Assembly (NCBI RefSeq): GCF_001855555.1
Contig: NZ_MKCT01000050.1
Coordinates: 62,001-126,000, forward strand
Length of the DNA: 64,000 nt
Reading direction: 5' to 3'
Origin: Chromobacterium sphagni
Lineage (GTDB): Bacteria > Pseudomonadota > Gammaproteobacteria > Burkholderiales > Chromobacteriaceae
This document shows positions 54,167 through 63,757 of the stretch, piece after piece. The notes under the pieces are model-generated. The model saw only the letters and a list, made by a program, of their open reading frames with translations, did no database searches and was not told the DNA's origin. Made by a program: the position numbers and the translations under genes. The number at the start of each line of letters is the position of its first letter. Within the stretch, counting starts at the first letter, position 1.

Positions 54167-54685
54167 TCAGAACGAGGCGCCGGCCCGCGCCGCCTGATCG
54201 TACACCCCGGCCAGCGCGCGCATCAGCTGGGCCACCTCCCCGATGGCCGGGTTGGCGATGCCGCCATCGCTCAGCGTCGGCATCAGACATTGCTCGCGTA
54301 CCTGGCGGTAGCGCTCGCACAGCTCGCGCCCGCTGTTGGTGGTGGAAAACAGCACTTCCTTGCCGTTCTTCTCGCTGTGCACATACCCCATCTTCACCAG
54401 CTTCTTCAAGGCATAGGCCACCACATGGGTATCCTCCATGTTCAGCACGAAGCAAATGTCAGCCAGCTTCTTCTGCCGGCCGCGATGATTGACGTGATGC
54501 ACCAGCAGCACCTCGGTCGGCGTCATGTCCTTTTCCCCGGCGGCGGCCATGCAACGCACCATCCAGCGGTGGAAGGCATTGTTCACCACTGTCAGGCTGA
54601 ATTCGAACTCCGACAACTCAGGGCTGCGCTCCGACACCAGATGCTGTGAAGACACGATCTTCGGCAAATCATTCGTCATTGACAT
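54167..54685 (-). CDS. MarR-like winged-helix regulator
   Basis: A 172-residue predicted DNA-binding protein. The winged helix is seen in MTPTEVLLVHHVNHRGRQKK, then ADICFVLNMEDTHVVAYALKKLVKMGYV and the wing EKNGKEVLFSTTNSG. It resembles a conserved betaproteobacterial group of predicted regulators rather than classic MarR. It is divergent from the 5-oxoproline operon across 141 AT-rich bases, so it is a candidate regulator of that operon. ATG 54685 or ATG 54679 may be used; GGAGA precedes both. Confidence 0.82.
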   Translation of the reverse strand: MSMTNDLPKIVSSQHLVSERSPELSEFEFSLTVVNNAFHRWMVRCMAAAGEKDMTPTEVLLVHHVNHRGRQKKLADICFVLNMEDTHVVAYALKKLVKMGYVHSEKNGKEVLFSTTNSGRELCERYRQVREQCLMPTLSDGGIANPAIGEVAQLMRALAGVYDQAARAGASF

Positions 54686-54826
54686 TCGTCTCCGGTTTCT
54701 CGAAATCCAAGGCCTTCCCATCCCTTTATTCTAATAAATTGACGAGAAATTATTAACATTGCATCATTACATTCAATTAACCCATAATCATAACTATATT
54801 CCCAAACCGCATTTCTTCAAAACCCG

Positions 54827-55504
54827 ATGCCTACAGCCCTTCCCTCCTCCCCCTCGATACACTGGCTGGGCAGCCAGGCGCTGACGCTGGAAATGCCCCC
54901 GCCCGCCACCCTGGATTGCCAGCGCCGCATCTGGTGGCTGGCCCAGCAGCTGCAAGGCGGCGACGGCATACGCGAAATCGTGCCGGGCATGAACAACCTC
55001 ACCGTGGAGCTGCACGCGGATTCGCCGCTCGCAGCCGCGTTGCCGGCCCGGCTGCGCAAGCTGTGGCAGCAAGCCGGACAGGCCGACATCCCGCAGCGGC
55101 AGGTGGAAATTCCGGTTTGCTACGGCGGCCGGCACGGCCCGGATCTGGACGAAGTGGCGCGTCACTGCGGACTTAGCTTGCGCCAGGTGGTGGACATGCA
55201 TTGCGCAAGCGACTACACGGTTTTCTTCCTCGGCTTTCAGCCCGGCTTCGCCTACCTGGGCGGCCTGGCGTCCCGGCTGGCCACGCCGCGCCGCGCCGCG
55301 CCCAGAACCAAAGTACCGGCCGGCTCGGTGGCGATAGGCGGCAGCCAGACCGGCATCTATCCGGCCGCCTCACCCGGCGGCTGGCAAATCATAGGCCACA
55401 GCGACGTCGTATTGTTCGATCCCAACCGCCAGCCGCCCTGCAGCCTGCAGCCGGGCGACATCGTCCGCTTCGTCGCCATCGAGGAGCCCGCATGCTGGAA
55501 GTGA
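54827..55504 (+). CDS. pxpB: 5-oxoprolinase subunit B (KipI-like)
   Basis: A 225-residue PxpB. Family landmarks are REIVPGMNNLTVEL, FFLGFQPGFAYLGGL, and the RTKVPAGSVAIGGSQTGIYP and ASPGGWQIIG stretches near the C-terminus. With PxpA and PxpC it forms the ATP-dependent enzyme that opens 5-oxo-L-proline to glutamate; the B. subtilis homologue KipI also inhibits a sporulation kinase. It overlaps pxpC by 13 bp. It is the first gene of the operon. Confidence 0.93.
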   Translation: MPTALPSSPSIHWLGSQALTLEMPPPATLDCQRRIWWLAQQLQGGDGIREIVPGMNNLTVELHADSPLAAALPARLRKLWQQAGQADIPQRQVEIPVCYGGRHGPDLDEVARHCGLSLRQVVDMHCASDYTVFFLGFQPGFAYLGGLASRLATPRRAAPRTKVPAGSVAIGGSQTGIYPAASPGGWQIIGHSDVVLFDPNRQPPCSLQPGDIVRFVAIEEPACWK

Positions 55505-56418
55505 TCAAGGCCGGACCGCAAACCACGGTGCAAGATCTGGGACGCTTCGGCGTCCGGCATCTCGGCGTCTGCCGCGCCGGCGCCATGGACACGCTGGCGC
55601 TGGGCATCGCCAACCGCCTGGTGGGCAATCACGCCAATACCGCCGCGCTGGAGATCACGCTGCCGCCGGCCAGCTTCCGCCTGCTGCGCGACGGCCAGCT
55701 GGCGCTGGCCGGAGCCGACTGTCTGGCCCTGCTCGACGGCGCGCCGGTATGGCCAGGCTGGCGCACCCGCTTTCATGCCGGACAGGTACTGCAGCTGCAA
55801 GCGCCGCGCTTCGGCATGCGCGCCTACCTGGCATTGGACGGCGGCATCGTGGCGGCGCGCCCGATGGGCTCGGCCAGCACCGACCTGATGGCCGGCTTCG
55901 GCGGCCTGGACGGGCGCGCGCTGCGCGACGGCGACCGGCTGCCGCTGGGCGAGCCCCAGCCGCCCGGACCGAGGATCGGCGTCTGGCTGCCCCGTCCCGG
56001 CAACCAGATCCGGGTCTGCCCCGGACCGGAGTTCCACTTGCTGCCCAAGCCGGCGCGCGAGCGCTTCTGGCATACGCGCTGGCGGGTGACGCCGCACAGC
56101 AACCGCATGGGCTATCGGCTGGCCGGCCCGCCGCTGCCCTCCGGGGAAGGCGGCAGCATGCTGTCCCACGGCGTGCTGCCCGGGCTGATCCAGTTGCCGC
56201 CGGACGGCCAGCCCATCGTGCTGATGGCCGACGCCCAGGCCACCGGCGGCTATCCCCGGCTGGGCATGGTGGTAGAGTCGGACCTGTGGCAGCTGGGGCA
56301 GGCCGCGCTGGGCAGCGAGCTGCATTTCATCCCGGCGGATCAGGACAGCGCCCGCCAGGCCCGCCAGCAATTGCTGCGCTATCAGAACCGCATCGAAAGG
56401 CTGCTGCATGCAAATTGA
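55492..56418 (+). CDS. pxpC: 5-oxoprolinase subunit C (KipA/biotin-dependent carboxylase-like)
   Basis: A 308-residue PxpC. Typical segments are [37 protein letters not shown], the AYLALDGGI block and, near the end, [18 protein letters not shown]. The fold is that of the allophanate/urea carboxylase relatives, although no biotin is used. It overlaps pxpB and pxpA (11 bp), so the three subunits are translationally coupled in the usual order B-C-A. Confidence 0.93.
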   Translation: MLEVIKAGPQTTVQDLGRFGVRHLGVCRAGAMDTLALGIANRLVGNHANTAALEITLPPASFRLLRDGQLALAGADCLALLDGAPVWPGWRTRFHAGQVLQLQAPRFGMRAYLALDGGIVAARPMGSASTDLMAGFGGLDGRALRDGDRLPLGEPQPPGPRIGVWLPRPGNQIRVCPGPEFHLLPKPARERFWHTRWRVTPHSNRMGYRLAGPPLPSGEGGSMLSHGVLPGLIQLPPDGQPIVLMADAQATGGYPRLGMVVESDLWQLGQAALGSELHFIPADQDSARQARQQLLRYQNRIERLLHAN

Positions 56419-57148
56419 CCTCAACGCCGACCTGGGAGAAGACTGCGGCGACGACGCCGCGCTGCTCGAGCACATCAGCTCGGCCAACATCGCCTGCGGC
56501 TGGCATGCCGGCAGCGCGGAAACCATGCTGCAGGTAGTGCGCATGGCGCTGCAACGCGGCGTCGCCATCGGCGCCCACCCCAGCTTTCCCGACCGCGACA
56601 ACTTCGGCCGCAGCGAAATGCAGTTGTCGCCGGGAACCATCCGCGCCGGCTTCCTGTATCAACTGGGCGCGCTTGACGCCATCGTCCGCGCCGAGGGCGG
56701 CGCGATGCGCCACGTCAAACCACACGGCGCGCTGTACAACCAGGCTGCGCGCGACCCCGCGCTGGCCGCCGTCCTGGCCCGCGCCATCCGCGACTTCAAC
56801 CCCGCCCTGCGGGTGGTGGGCCTGGCCGGCAGCCGCTTCCTCTCCGCCTGCCGCACCGAGGGGCTGGCCGTGTGGCAAGAGGCTTTCGCCGACCGCGGCT
56901 ACCGCCCCGACGGCAGCCTGGTGCCGCGCGGCACGCCAGGCGACCTGCTGAACAACGCCGAGGCGATGCTGGCCCAGGTCGACGACCTGGTGCGACGGCA
57001 GCGGGTGCTCGCGGTCAACGGCGAAAGCGTGCCGCTGCGCGCCGACACCATCTGCCTGCACGGCGACGGTCCCCGCGCGGCGGAATTCGCCGACCGCCTG
57101 CGCCAGCACCTCGCCGCGCAAGGCGTCAAGGTGAGCGCAGGCAAATAG
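56408..57148 (+). CDS. pxpA: 5-oxoprolinase subunit A (LamB/YcsF family)
   Basis: A 246-residue PxpA with the LamB/YcsF hallmarks [16 protein letters not shown] at the N-terminus, [35 protein letters not shown] and the terminal [10 protein letters not shown]. The Asp/His-rich loops suggest the catalytic subunit. Together with PxpB and PxpC it converts 5-oxoproline and ATP to glutamate, removing a toxic metabolic by-product. Confidence 0.95.
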   Translation: MQIDLNADLGEDCGDDAALLEHISSANIACGWHAGSAETMLQVVRMALQRGVAIGAHPSFPDRDNFGRSEMQLSPGTIRAGFLYQLGALDAIVRAEGGAMRHVKPHGALYNQAARDPALAAVLARAIRDFNPALRVVGLAGSRFLSACRTEGLAVWQEAFADRGYRPDGSLVPRGTPGDLLNNAEAMLAQVDDLVRRQRVLAVNGESVPLRADTICLHGDGPRAAEFADRLRQHLAAQGVKVSAGK

Positions 57149-57205
57149 CAAGCGCCGCGCCAGGCGGCGGCAAGACCGCGACGCGGCCCAACCCAAGGAG
57201 ACACC

Positions 57206-57922
57206 ATGGATCAAGCTGTCAATCTGTGGCCGCTGCTAGGCATAGCGGTGGTCGTCGCAGGCTTCCTGCTGCGCTTCAATCCGCTGTTGGTGGTATGCGC
57301 CGCCGGCATCGTCACTGGCCTGGCCGCCGGCATGATGCCGCTGGCCATCCTCGCCAAGCTGGGCCAGGGCTTCATGAAAACCCGCAATCTCACCCTGATC
57401 CTACTGCTGGTGCTGCCGGTGGCCGGACTGATGGAAAGGCATGGCCTGCGCGAACAGGCCCGCGACTGGATACAGGGCATACGCAACGCCACCGCCAGTC
57501 GTCTGCTGATCGCCTACCTGCTGGTGCGCGAGTTGTCCGCCGCGCTCGGCCTCACCGGCCTGGGCGGCCACCCGCAGATGGTGCGTCCCATCCTGGCGCC
57601 GATGACCGAAGGCGCCTGGGAAAAACAGCACGGCGAGCTCAATCCGGCGCAACAGCAGCAGCTGCGCGCCATGTGCGCCGCCACCGACAATGTCGGCCTG
57701 TTCTTCGGCGAAGACATCTTCGTCGCCTTCGGCGCGGTGATCCTGATGCACACCTTCCTGCAAGAGAACGGCGTCGCCGCCGAGCCGCTGCACATCGCGC
57801 TATGGGGCATTCCCACCGCGTTGTTCGCCTTCATCATCCACGCCGCGCGGCTGATGCGGCTGGAGCGCCAGTTGCTGCGCCGTTCCGGCGCGGCGCCCAG
57901 GCTGAAGGAGCAGCACGCATGA
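57206..57922 (+). CDS. DUF969-family membrane protein
   Basis: A 238-residue integral membrane protein with about six hydrophobic helices and the DUF969 pattern (WPLLGIAVVVAGFLLRFNPL, KLGQGFMKTRNLTLILLLVLP, MCAATDNVGLFFGEDIFVAFG). It occurs paired with DUF979, whose start it overlaps (ATGA). The two together have the look of a two-component permease. Located between pxpA and pcp, they probably import 5-oxoproline or a pyroglutamyl compound; this is inference from context. Confidence 0.87.
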   Translation: MDQAVNLWPLLGIAVVVAGFLLRFNPLLVVCAAGIVTGLAAGMMPLAILAKLGQGFMKTRNLTLILLLVLPVAGLMERHGLREQARDWIQGIRNATASRLLIAYLLVRELSAALGLTGLGGHPQMVRPILAPMTEGAWEKQHGELNPAQQQQLRAMCAATDNVGLFFGEDIFVAFGAVILMHTFLQENGVAAEPLHIALWGIPTALFAFIIHAARLMRLERQLLRRSGAAPRLKEQHA

Positions 57923-58875
57923 TCCTGCATGTCGATTACCTGTACTGGCTGGCCGGCGCGGCGCTACTGCTGGTGGCCGCCTACACGCTGGCCGACACCA
58001 CCCACCCGCGCCGCTACGGCAGCGCCGCCTTCTGGGGACTGTTCGGCCTGCTGTTCCTGGCCGGCGACTGGCTGCCGGCCGAACTCTCCGGCATCATCGT
58101 GCTGGCCATCGTGCTGCTGGCCGGCCTGGGCCGTCTCGGCAGCGGCCACCATGTCGCCTTGCCGGCGCTCCGTTTACAGGACAGCCTGCAGAAGCTGGGC
58201 CGCAAGGTGTTTCTGCCCTCGCTGCTGGTGCCGTTGCTGACCGTGGCGCTCAGCCTGGCGGTCAAGGATATGAAACTGGCCGGCGCGCCGCTGTTCGACC
58301 CCAAGAACGTCACCCTGCTGGCACTGGGCGTTTCCTGCCTGGCCTCTTTCGCGCTGGCCTGCCGCCTGACCCGGGAAACGCCCGCCCAGGGCATGCGCGA
58401 AACCCACCGCTTGCTGGACTGCATGGGCTGGGCCGTGCTGCTGCCGCAGATGCTGGCGGTGCTGGGCCTGCTGTTTGCCGATGCCGGCGCCGGCAAGGCG
58501 GTGGCGCATATGGCCACCGGCTATCTAGCGCTGGACACCCGCTGGGTGGCGGTGCTGGCCTACGTGCTGGGGATGGCGCTGCTCACCATGATCATGGGCA
58601 ATGCCTTCGCCGCCTTCCCGGTGATGACCGCCGGCATCGGCATTCCCTTCCTGCTGGGAATGCATCATGGCGACGCGGCGGTAATGGCGGCGATAGGCAT
58701 GTTCTCCGGCTACTGCGGCACGCTGATGACGCCGATGGCGGCCAATTTCAACATCGTGCCGGTCGCCTTGCTGGAGCTGCCGGACAAGAACGCCGTGATC
58801 AAGGCCCAGGTGCCCACCGCGCTGCTGCTGCTGGCGGTCAACGCCGCGCTGATGAACTGGCTGATGTTCCGCTGA
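57919..58875 (+). CDS. DUF979-family membrane protein
   Basis: A 318-residue integral membrane protein with about nine helices. The DUF979 signature is in the C-terminal half: MIMGNAFAAFPVMTAGIGIP, GMFSGYCGTLMTPMAANFNI and VPVALLELPDKNAVIKAQ. It is expected to act with the DUF969 protein. The GNAFAAFP and YCGTLMTPMAANFN loops resemble the substrate-binding re-entrant loops of ion-transporter-superfamily carriers. Substrate assignment to pyroglutamate is contextual only. Confidence 0.88.
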   Translation: MILHVDYLYWLAGAALLLVAAYTLADTTHPRRYGSAAFWGLFGLLFLAGDWLPAELSGIIVLAIVLLAGLGRLGSGHHVALPALRLQDSLQKLGRKVFLPSLLVPLLTVALSLAVKDMKLAGAPLFDPKNVTLLALGVSCLASFALACRLTRETPAQGMRETHRLLDCMGWAVLLPQMLAVLGLLFADAGAGKAVAHMATGYLALDTRWVAVLAYVLGMALLTMIMGNAFAAFPVMTAGIGIPFLLGMHHGDAAVMAAIGMFSGYCGTLMTPMAANFNIVPVALLELPDKNAVIKAQVPTALLLLAVNAALMNWLMFR

Positions 58876-58887
58876 GGAGAACACAAG

Positions 58888-59520
58888 ATGAAAACCGTAC
58901 TGCTGACCGGTTTCGAGCCATTTGGCGGCGAAACCGTCAATCCGTCCTGGGAGGCCGCCCGCCGGCTGGATGGCGTGCAACTGGGCGGCGCGCGCATCGT
59001 CGCGCGCCAGTTGCCCTGCGTGTTCGGCGCGGCGCTTGCGGCGCTGGACGGCCATCTGGCCGAATTGCGGCCGGCCATGGTCATCGCCGTCGGCCAGGCC
59101 GGCGGCCGGGCGGATATCAGCGTGGAACGGGTGGCGATCAATATCGACGACGCCCGCATCGCCGACAACGCCGGCCAGCAACCGATAGACAGGTCCATCG
59201 CCGTGGACGGTCCGGCCGCCTACTTCTCCACGCTGCCGATCAAGGCCATCGTCGCCGGCTTGCGCGCCCGGGGCATCCCGGCCTCGGTATCGCAAACCGC
59301 CGGCACTTTCGTCTGCAACCATGTGATGTACGGCCTGCTGCACCGCCGCGGGCCGCGCGCCGGCTTCATCCATATTCCCTACCTGCCCGAGCAGGCGGCC
59401 CAGCATCCCGGCGCCCCCAGCATGAGCCTGGACGACTGCGTGGCGGCGCTCAAACTGGCGGTGGAGCTGGCGCTGGCCCACCGCCAGGATCTGGCCGTGG
59501 AGGGCGGCGCCACCCACTAG
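58888..59520 (+). CDS. pcp: Pyrrolidone-carboxylate peptidase
   Basis: A 210-residue C15 cysteine peptidase that removes N-terminal pyroglutamate from peptides. Landmarks are [18 protein letters not shown], the catalytic Glu80 in SVERVAIN, Cys143 in [15 protein letters not shown] and His162 in [11 protein letters not shown]. It lies 12 bp after the DUF979 gene. The operon would therefore release pyroglutamate from peptides and then hydrolyse it with PxpABC. Confidence 0.95.
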   Translation: MKTVLLTGFEPFGGETVNPSWEAARRLDGVQLGGARIVARQLPCVFGAALAALDGHLAELRPAMVIAVGQAGGRADISVERVAINIDDARIADNAGQQPIDRSIAVDGPAAYFSTLPIKAIVAGLRARGIPASVSQTAGTFVCNHVMYGLLHRRGPRAGFIHIPYLPEQAAQHPGAPSMSLDDCVAALKLAVELALAHRQDLAVEGGATH

Positions 59521-59583
59521 CGCCATCGGCGATGGCGGTTCGAGCCGCAACAGGCTTCCGGCATCGCCCGCCTGGCCAGAAGC

Positions 59584-60759
59584 TCATTCCGCCCTGCTGC
59601 GCCGCAACGGCTCGAACACCTGCCGGAACTGCTCGGCGATGCGCGGCCAGGCACGCTCCCGTCCCAGGTCCGCAGCCCGCTCTCCGCGTTCGGCCAGCAA
59701 CTGCGGCTCATCCAGCAAACGCCCCAGTTCGCGCGCCAAGGCCTGGCAATCCCCCTGCGGATACACCGCGCCGTAGCCGCGCGACACCTCCTCGGCCTGG
59801 ACGAAGGCATCCGAGCTGACCACGCTGCGCCCACAGGCGGCGGCCCAGGACAACACGCCGTGCCCCCCCCTGCGCCGACCCAGCCAAGCTGATTTCGGCG
59901 ATGCGCGGCAAGGCAGCGCCAGCGCGTGATGCGACTGGACCAGCCTGGGAACCTGGCCTATCGGCACATTCAACCGCCATTCCAGCATCGACTCGCTCAG
60001 GCCCAACCGCCGGGCATGCTCCTTCAGCCGCTCCAGATCGCTGCCGGCGCGGCCAAGCACGGCCCCGCCCGCCAGGGTCAACTTCAGCTCCACAGGCAGC
60101 CTGGGCCGCGTTCTGCCTAGAATCGCCAGCGCGCGCAATAGATCCTCTATGCCTTTGCCGCGGGAGATAAAACCGAAATACAACAGCTTGAATGGGTGGA
60201 CTGGCGGCAACGGCTCCGCCGGCAATGGCTGATTGCCATGCGCAATATGCAGCACCCGCCCCGACGGCAGCCGCATCTTTTGCGCCAGACACTGCGCCCC
60301 GCCAGCAGTCAGGGACACCAACCGTGACAATCTGGCAGCCAAGCTGCGCTCGCGCGCCAACAACAAAGGATCTGCCAGCAACGCGGCCATCAGGTACAGA
60401 GGGCGCGGCAAGCGTTCGGCCAGCGCCAGCGGCCCCGGCAAGCGCATCGGTCGCCACACCAGCCGCTCGGGATCGTGCGCGGTGGCGGTCAGCGGCAGAT
60501 CGGGATGGTTCTCGGCCAGCCATTCCAGCGCCAGGAACTCGTTGCCGCCGCCCAGTTCGGCGTGCACCAAATCCACCGCTCCCCAATCCACTTTCTGCAT
60601 TTTCCGGGCCAGCAGCAATGGATAGGGCGACAGCGTCTGGCCGCGCAGCGGAGTCGACACATCGACGCCGCCTACGCGCATCGCTTGGCTCCAGGCCTCG
60701 GCGTAATCGGCAATATCGTTTTGCTCCGGCGGCAGCGGCGCCAGCAGTGCAATGCACAT
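59584..60759 (-). CDS. Glycosyltransferase, GT4-like, with poly-G tract
   Basis: A 391-residue family-4-type glycosyltransferase. The C-terminal Rossmann domain begins with LYFGFISRGKGIEDLLRALA, the nucleotide-sugar loop region is in ARRLGLSESMLEWRLNVP, and an acidic loop sits near SSDAFVQAEEVSRGYGAVYP. It probably adds a sugar (mannose is plausible, given the upstream manC-like gene) to an exopolysaccharide or glycolipid. Eight consecutive C on the plus strand (59863-59870; G in the coding strand) encode Arg-Gly-Gly. It is 85 bp downstream of manC on the same strand. Confidence 0.82.
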   Translation of the reverse strand: MCIALLAPLPPEQNDIADYAEAWSQAMRVGGVDVSTPLRGQTLSPYPLLLARKMQKVDWGAVDLVHAELGGGNEFLALEWLAENHPDLPLTATAHDPERLVWRPMRLPGPLALAERLPRPLYLMAALLADPLLLARERSLAARLSRLVSLTAGGAQCLAQKMRLPSGRVLHIAHGNQPLPAEPLPPVHPFKLLYFGFISRGKGIEDLLRALAILGRTRPRLPVELKLTLAGGAVLGRAGSDLERLKEHARRLGLSESMLEWRLNVPIGQVPRLVQSHHALALPCRASPKSAWLGRRRGGHGVLSWAAACGRSVVSSDAFVQAEEVSRGYGAVYPQGDCQALARELGRLLDEPQLLAERGERAADLGRERAWPRIAEQFRQVFEPLRRSRAE

Positions 60760-60844
60760 CAGAATGCCCTCGTCAAACTGGCGGGTTGCGCCAGGATACG
60801 GCTAGGAGTATACGGACCGCCCGTTGCCACCGGCGCCGCGCGCG

Positions 60845-62299
60845 TCATCCGGCCGGACCTCGGCCATAGTGGTCGTCGAAACGGACGATATCGTCCTCGC
60901 CAAGGTAATCGCCGCTCTGCACTTCTATCATCACCAGCTCGATCACGCCCGGATTGGCCAGACGATGCCTTTTCCCTGCAGGGATGAAGGTGGATTGATT
61001 AGTGTGAACCAGCTTCTCGTCCTCGCCGTTGATTACCAGAGCGGTGCCACTGACCACGATCCAGTGCTCGCTGCGATGGTGATGCAATTGCAACGACAAT
61101 GAAGCCCCTGCTCTGACCACAATACGCTTGATCTTGTAATGCGGGCTGTCCTCCAGCACCGTGTACTGGCCCCAGGGACGTTGCGAGGTGCGATGCAACA
61201 AATAGGCCGGGTGGCCGCGTCGCTTTAACTCCGCAGCGATGTTTCTCACCTCCTGGCTGCGGGTGCGGTCGGCTACCAGCAACGCGTCCGGCGTATCGAT
61301 CACCAACAGATTGTCCACTCCCAGCGTCGCCACCAGCCGACCGCAGCTTTGCACGAAAGAATTATGGGTATCGTGAAGCAGCGTCTCGCCGCAACTGGCA
61401 TTGCCGTTTTCGTCTTGCGGGTATTCTTTGGCTAAGCTGTCCCAGCTGCCAATATCGCTCCATCCCAACTCACACGGCACCACCGCCACTTCGCTCGATC
61501 TTTCCATCACGGCATAATCAATGGAAATATCGGCACAGCGGCTGAAACTGTCCCGATCCAGTTCGCGCTGGCGACGACCGGCGCCAACCAGGTCCGGACT
61601 GACCTCCAGGCACGCGGCGACGCTGGCAAGCACATCCGGCGCATGCCTGGCCAGTTCAGCGCGCATGGTTTCAGCGGCAAAACAGAACATGCCGCTATTC
61701 CACAAGAAACGGCCATCGGCCAGATAGCTGGCGGCGGTGGCGGCATCCGGCTTTTCGATGAAGCGCGCCACCCGGCAACCCAGCTGGGAAACGGCCTCTC
61801 CCTGTTCGATATAGCCGAAACCTGTTTCCGGCCTGCTGGGTTTCAAGCCAAAGGTGACAAGACGGCCTTGCTCAGCCAACGCTTGGGCGCGGGCCACCGC
61901 CTCGGCAAAAGCCACCTCGTCCTCCAGCAGATGATCAGCTGGCAACACCAACAACATCACGCGGCGTCCATCGCCACGCGACAGCACATCCAAGACAGCG
62001 GCGGCGATGGCGGGAGCGGTATTTCGGCCCACCGGCTCCAACAACATTTCCAGATCCAGGCCCCGTTCATTGACCTCCCCGTACTCCGCCAAGGTATGGA
62101 ACATCACTTGCTGGCTGGTGATCACCATCATCCGCCGAACGCCAGGCAGCCGTGCCGCGCGCAGAAAAGTCTTTTGCAGCAAGCTCTGCTTGTCGGCCAT
62201 CCGGATGAAAGGCTTGGGAAGCTCCTGACGCGAAACCGGCCATAAACGGGTACCGGCTCCGCCGGATATGATGCAGGGAATCAGCTCTGTCGTTTGCAT
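60845..62299 (-). CDS. manC: Mannose-1-phosphate guanylyltransferase / mannose-6-phosphate isomerase
   Basis: A 484-residue bifunctional enzyme. The nucleotidyltransferase domain (1-340) has IPCIISGGAGTRLWPVSRQ, the PADH and FIEKPD motifs, and FLWNSGMFCF. The C-terminal cupin isomerase domain includes GASLSLQLHHHRSEHW with metal-binding His residues. It makes GDP-mannose for polysaccharide synthesis (AlgA/CpsB/XanB class). ATG 62299 was chosen; an ATG at 62308 is possible. The next gene, a glycosyltransferase, likely uses the product directly or indirectly. Confidence 0.93.
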   Translation of the reverse strand: MQTTELIPCIISGGAGTRLWPVSRQELPKPFIRMADKQSLLQKTFLRAARLPGVRRMMVITSQQVMFHTLAEYGEVNERGLDLEMLLEPVGRNTAPAIAAAVLDVLSRGDGRRVMLLVLPADHLLEDEVAFAEAVARAQALAEQGRLVTFGLKPSRPETGFGYIEQGEAVSQLGCRVARFIEKPDAATAASYLADGRFLWNSGMFCFAAETMRAELARHAPDVLASVAACLEVSPDLVGAGRRQRELDRDSFSRCADISIDYAVMERSSEVAVVPCELGWSDIGSWDSLAKEYPQDENGNASCGETLLHDTHNSFVQSCGRLVATLGVDNLLVIDTPDALLVADRTRSQEVRNIAAELKRRGHPAYLLHRTSQRPWGQYTVLEDSPHYKIKRIVVRAGASLSLQLHHHRSEHWIVVSGTALVINGEDEKLVHTNQSTFIPAGKRHRLANPGVIELVMIEVQSGDYLGEDDIVRFDDHYGRGPAG

Positions 62300-62687
62300 G
62301 TTCGCCATCTCGATAGGTCGCCCGGTTCCCCGTTGAGCATCGCGCGCAGCACGATGCATCTGTCGAACCACGCTGGCCAGTTTCCTCTATGCGCTCCAGG
62401 TCAGACCCGACCCGTTATCATAACTAGTGTATAGGCTTCGCTTGATCACCGTTGATCTGAACATCCCGCCTGAATCAGCTACGCGCGTCATGGCGAATGC
62501 AGACATAAACACATGAACAGACGGGCCGGCATCCATGCAGCAAACAGAATGTGCATGCAGTGATCAAGCGGCCGCAGTCCGTCCATAGGCTCCTGCCATG
62601 CGGGAGTTAGCAGGTTTAAGGGGATGGTGTATCCGCGTTTCTGAATTATTTCTTGTTTCTATGGCTGTAGCCCAGCCAGCAAACATG
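62300..62687. other. Non-coding stretch upstream of manC
   Basis: No gene could be supported. The stretch lies between the phhA terminator and the manC start and should hold the manC promoter; a moderately AT-rich part at about 62410-62520 is the likeliest place, but no boxes were assigned. Confidence 0.45.
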
Positions 62688-62710
62688 AAAAAAGCCCGCG
62701 CAATGCAGGC
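62688..62710 (-). terminator. Terminator of phhA
   Basis: On the minus strand GCCTGC and GCGGGC form a 6-bp stem (one G-U pair) with a five-base loop, followed by six T. It lies 24 bp beyond the phhA stop. Confidence 0.78.
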
Positions 62711-62733
62711 CCGGCCATCTGCAGGAAAGCCGT

Positions 62734-63627
62734 CTAGACGTCGTCGCTGTCGGCCCAACCTTGCCGGTCGCCGCGATTGACCACCTTGTCGTCTGGAGCG
62801 ATATCGCCGGCGCCCCACGGCTGCGCGTCCGCCAACTGCTGGTAAAGCGGCGTGAAGTCGGGCGCGGTGGCGTCGAATAATTGCTTGAAGCTGTCGATGA
62901 CGAAATAGGTTTTCTGGAAGGTGTCTATCCGGTAGCGGGTATTCATGATGCGCAACAGATCGAAACCCACCCGGTTGGGGCTGGCGCTGTCAAGGCAATA
63001 GATCGACTCCGACTTGCTGGACAGGATGCCGGCGCCGTAGATGCGCGTGCCCTGCGGCGTATCGATCAGGCCGAACTCCACCGTGTACCAGTACAGGCGC
63101 GCCAGCATCGGCAACGCGCCCAGGCTCTTGGCCTTCATGCCGCCCTTGCCGTAGGCCTCCAGATAGTCGGCGAACACCGGGTTGATCAGTAGCGGCACAT
63201 GGCCGAACAGGTCGTGGAACACGTCCGGCTCCTGCAGGTAATCCAGCTGGTGCGGCTCCCGCAGCCACCAGGTGACGGGGAAGCGGCGGTTAGCCAGGTG
63301 CTCGAAGAACACGTCGTCGGGAATCAGCCCCGGCACCGCGACAATCTTCCAGCCGGTGGCGGCCATCAACTGCCGGTTGAGCTTGTCGAAGTCCGGCACC
63401 CTATCGGCGTCCACGCCCAATTGCTCCAGACCCTGCAGGAACTCGTCGCAGGCGCGGCCCGGCAACAGCGCGCACTGGCGCTGGTAAAGCGTGGCCCAGG
63501 TGTCGTGGTCTTCCGCGCTGTAACGATCCAGCGGCTGCGGCAGCGTGTAATCGCTGGCGTCGTGACTCAGCCCCACATTCTTGCGGGTGGTGATGTCGGG
63601 CACGACAAAGTCGGCGCGGTCGTTCAT
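62734..63627 (-). CDS. phhA: Phenylalanine 4-hydroxylase
   Basis: A 297-residue monomer-type bacterial phenylalanine hydroxylase, very close to the crystallised C. violaceum enzyme. It is an iron and pterin-dependent oxygenase turning phenylalanine into tyrosine. The metal ligands are His and His in EPDVFHDLFGHVPLL (positions 138 and 143) and Glu in YWYTVEFGL (position 184). The pterin-binding region LPMLARLYWYTVEFG and the C-terminal SFKQLFDAT stretch are intact. It is divergent from an Lrp/AsnC regulator across 130 bp, which probably controls it in response to an aromatic amino acid. Confidence 0.97.
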   Translation of the reverse strand: MNDRADFVVPDITTRKNVGLSHDASDYTLPQPLDRYSAEDHDTWATLYQRQCALLPGRACDEFLQGLEQLGVDADRVPDFDKLNRQLMAATGWKIVAVPGLIPDDVFFEHLANRRFPVTWWLREPHQLDYLQEPDVFHDLFGHVPLLINPVFADYLEAYGKGGMKAKSLGALPMLARLYWYTVEFGLIDTPQGTRIYGAGILSSKSESIYCLDSASPNRVGFDLLRIMNTRYRIDTFQKTYFVIDSFKQLFDATAPDFTPLYQQLADAQPWGAGDIAPDDKVVNRGDRQGWADSDDV

Positions 63628-63757
63628 TGCGGGGCTCCTGGAACTGTGGGTTATTTACTCTAGTTTAGCCCCTTGAACATGCGGGAAGACCGCATTATTT
63701 GCCTAAATTCCATAAATTTTGCATACTTGCCGCATTAAATGTCATATAGTGCAAATT

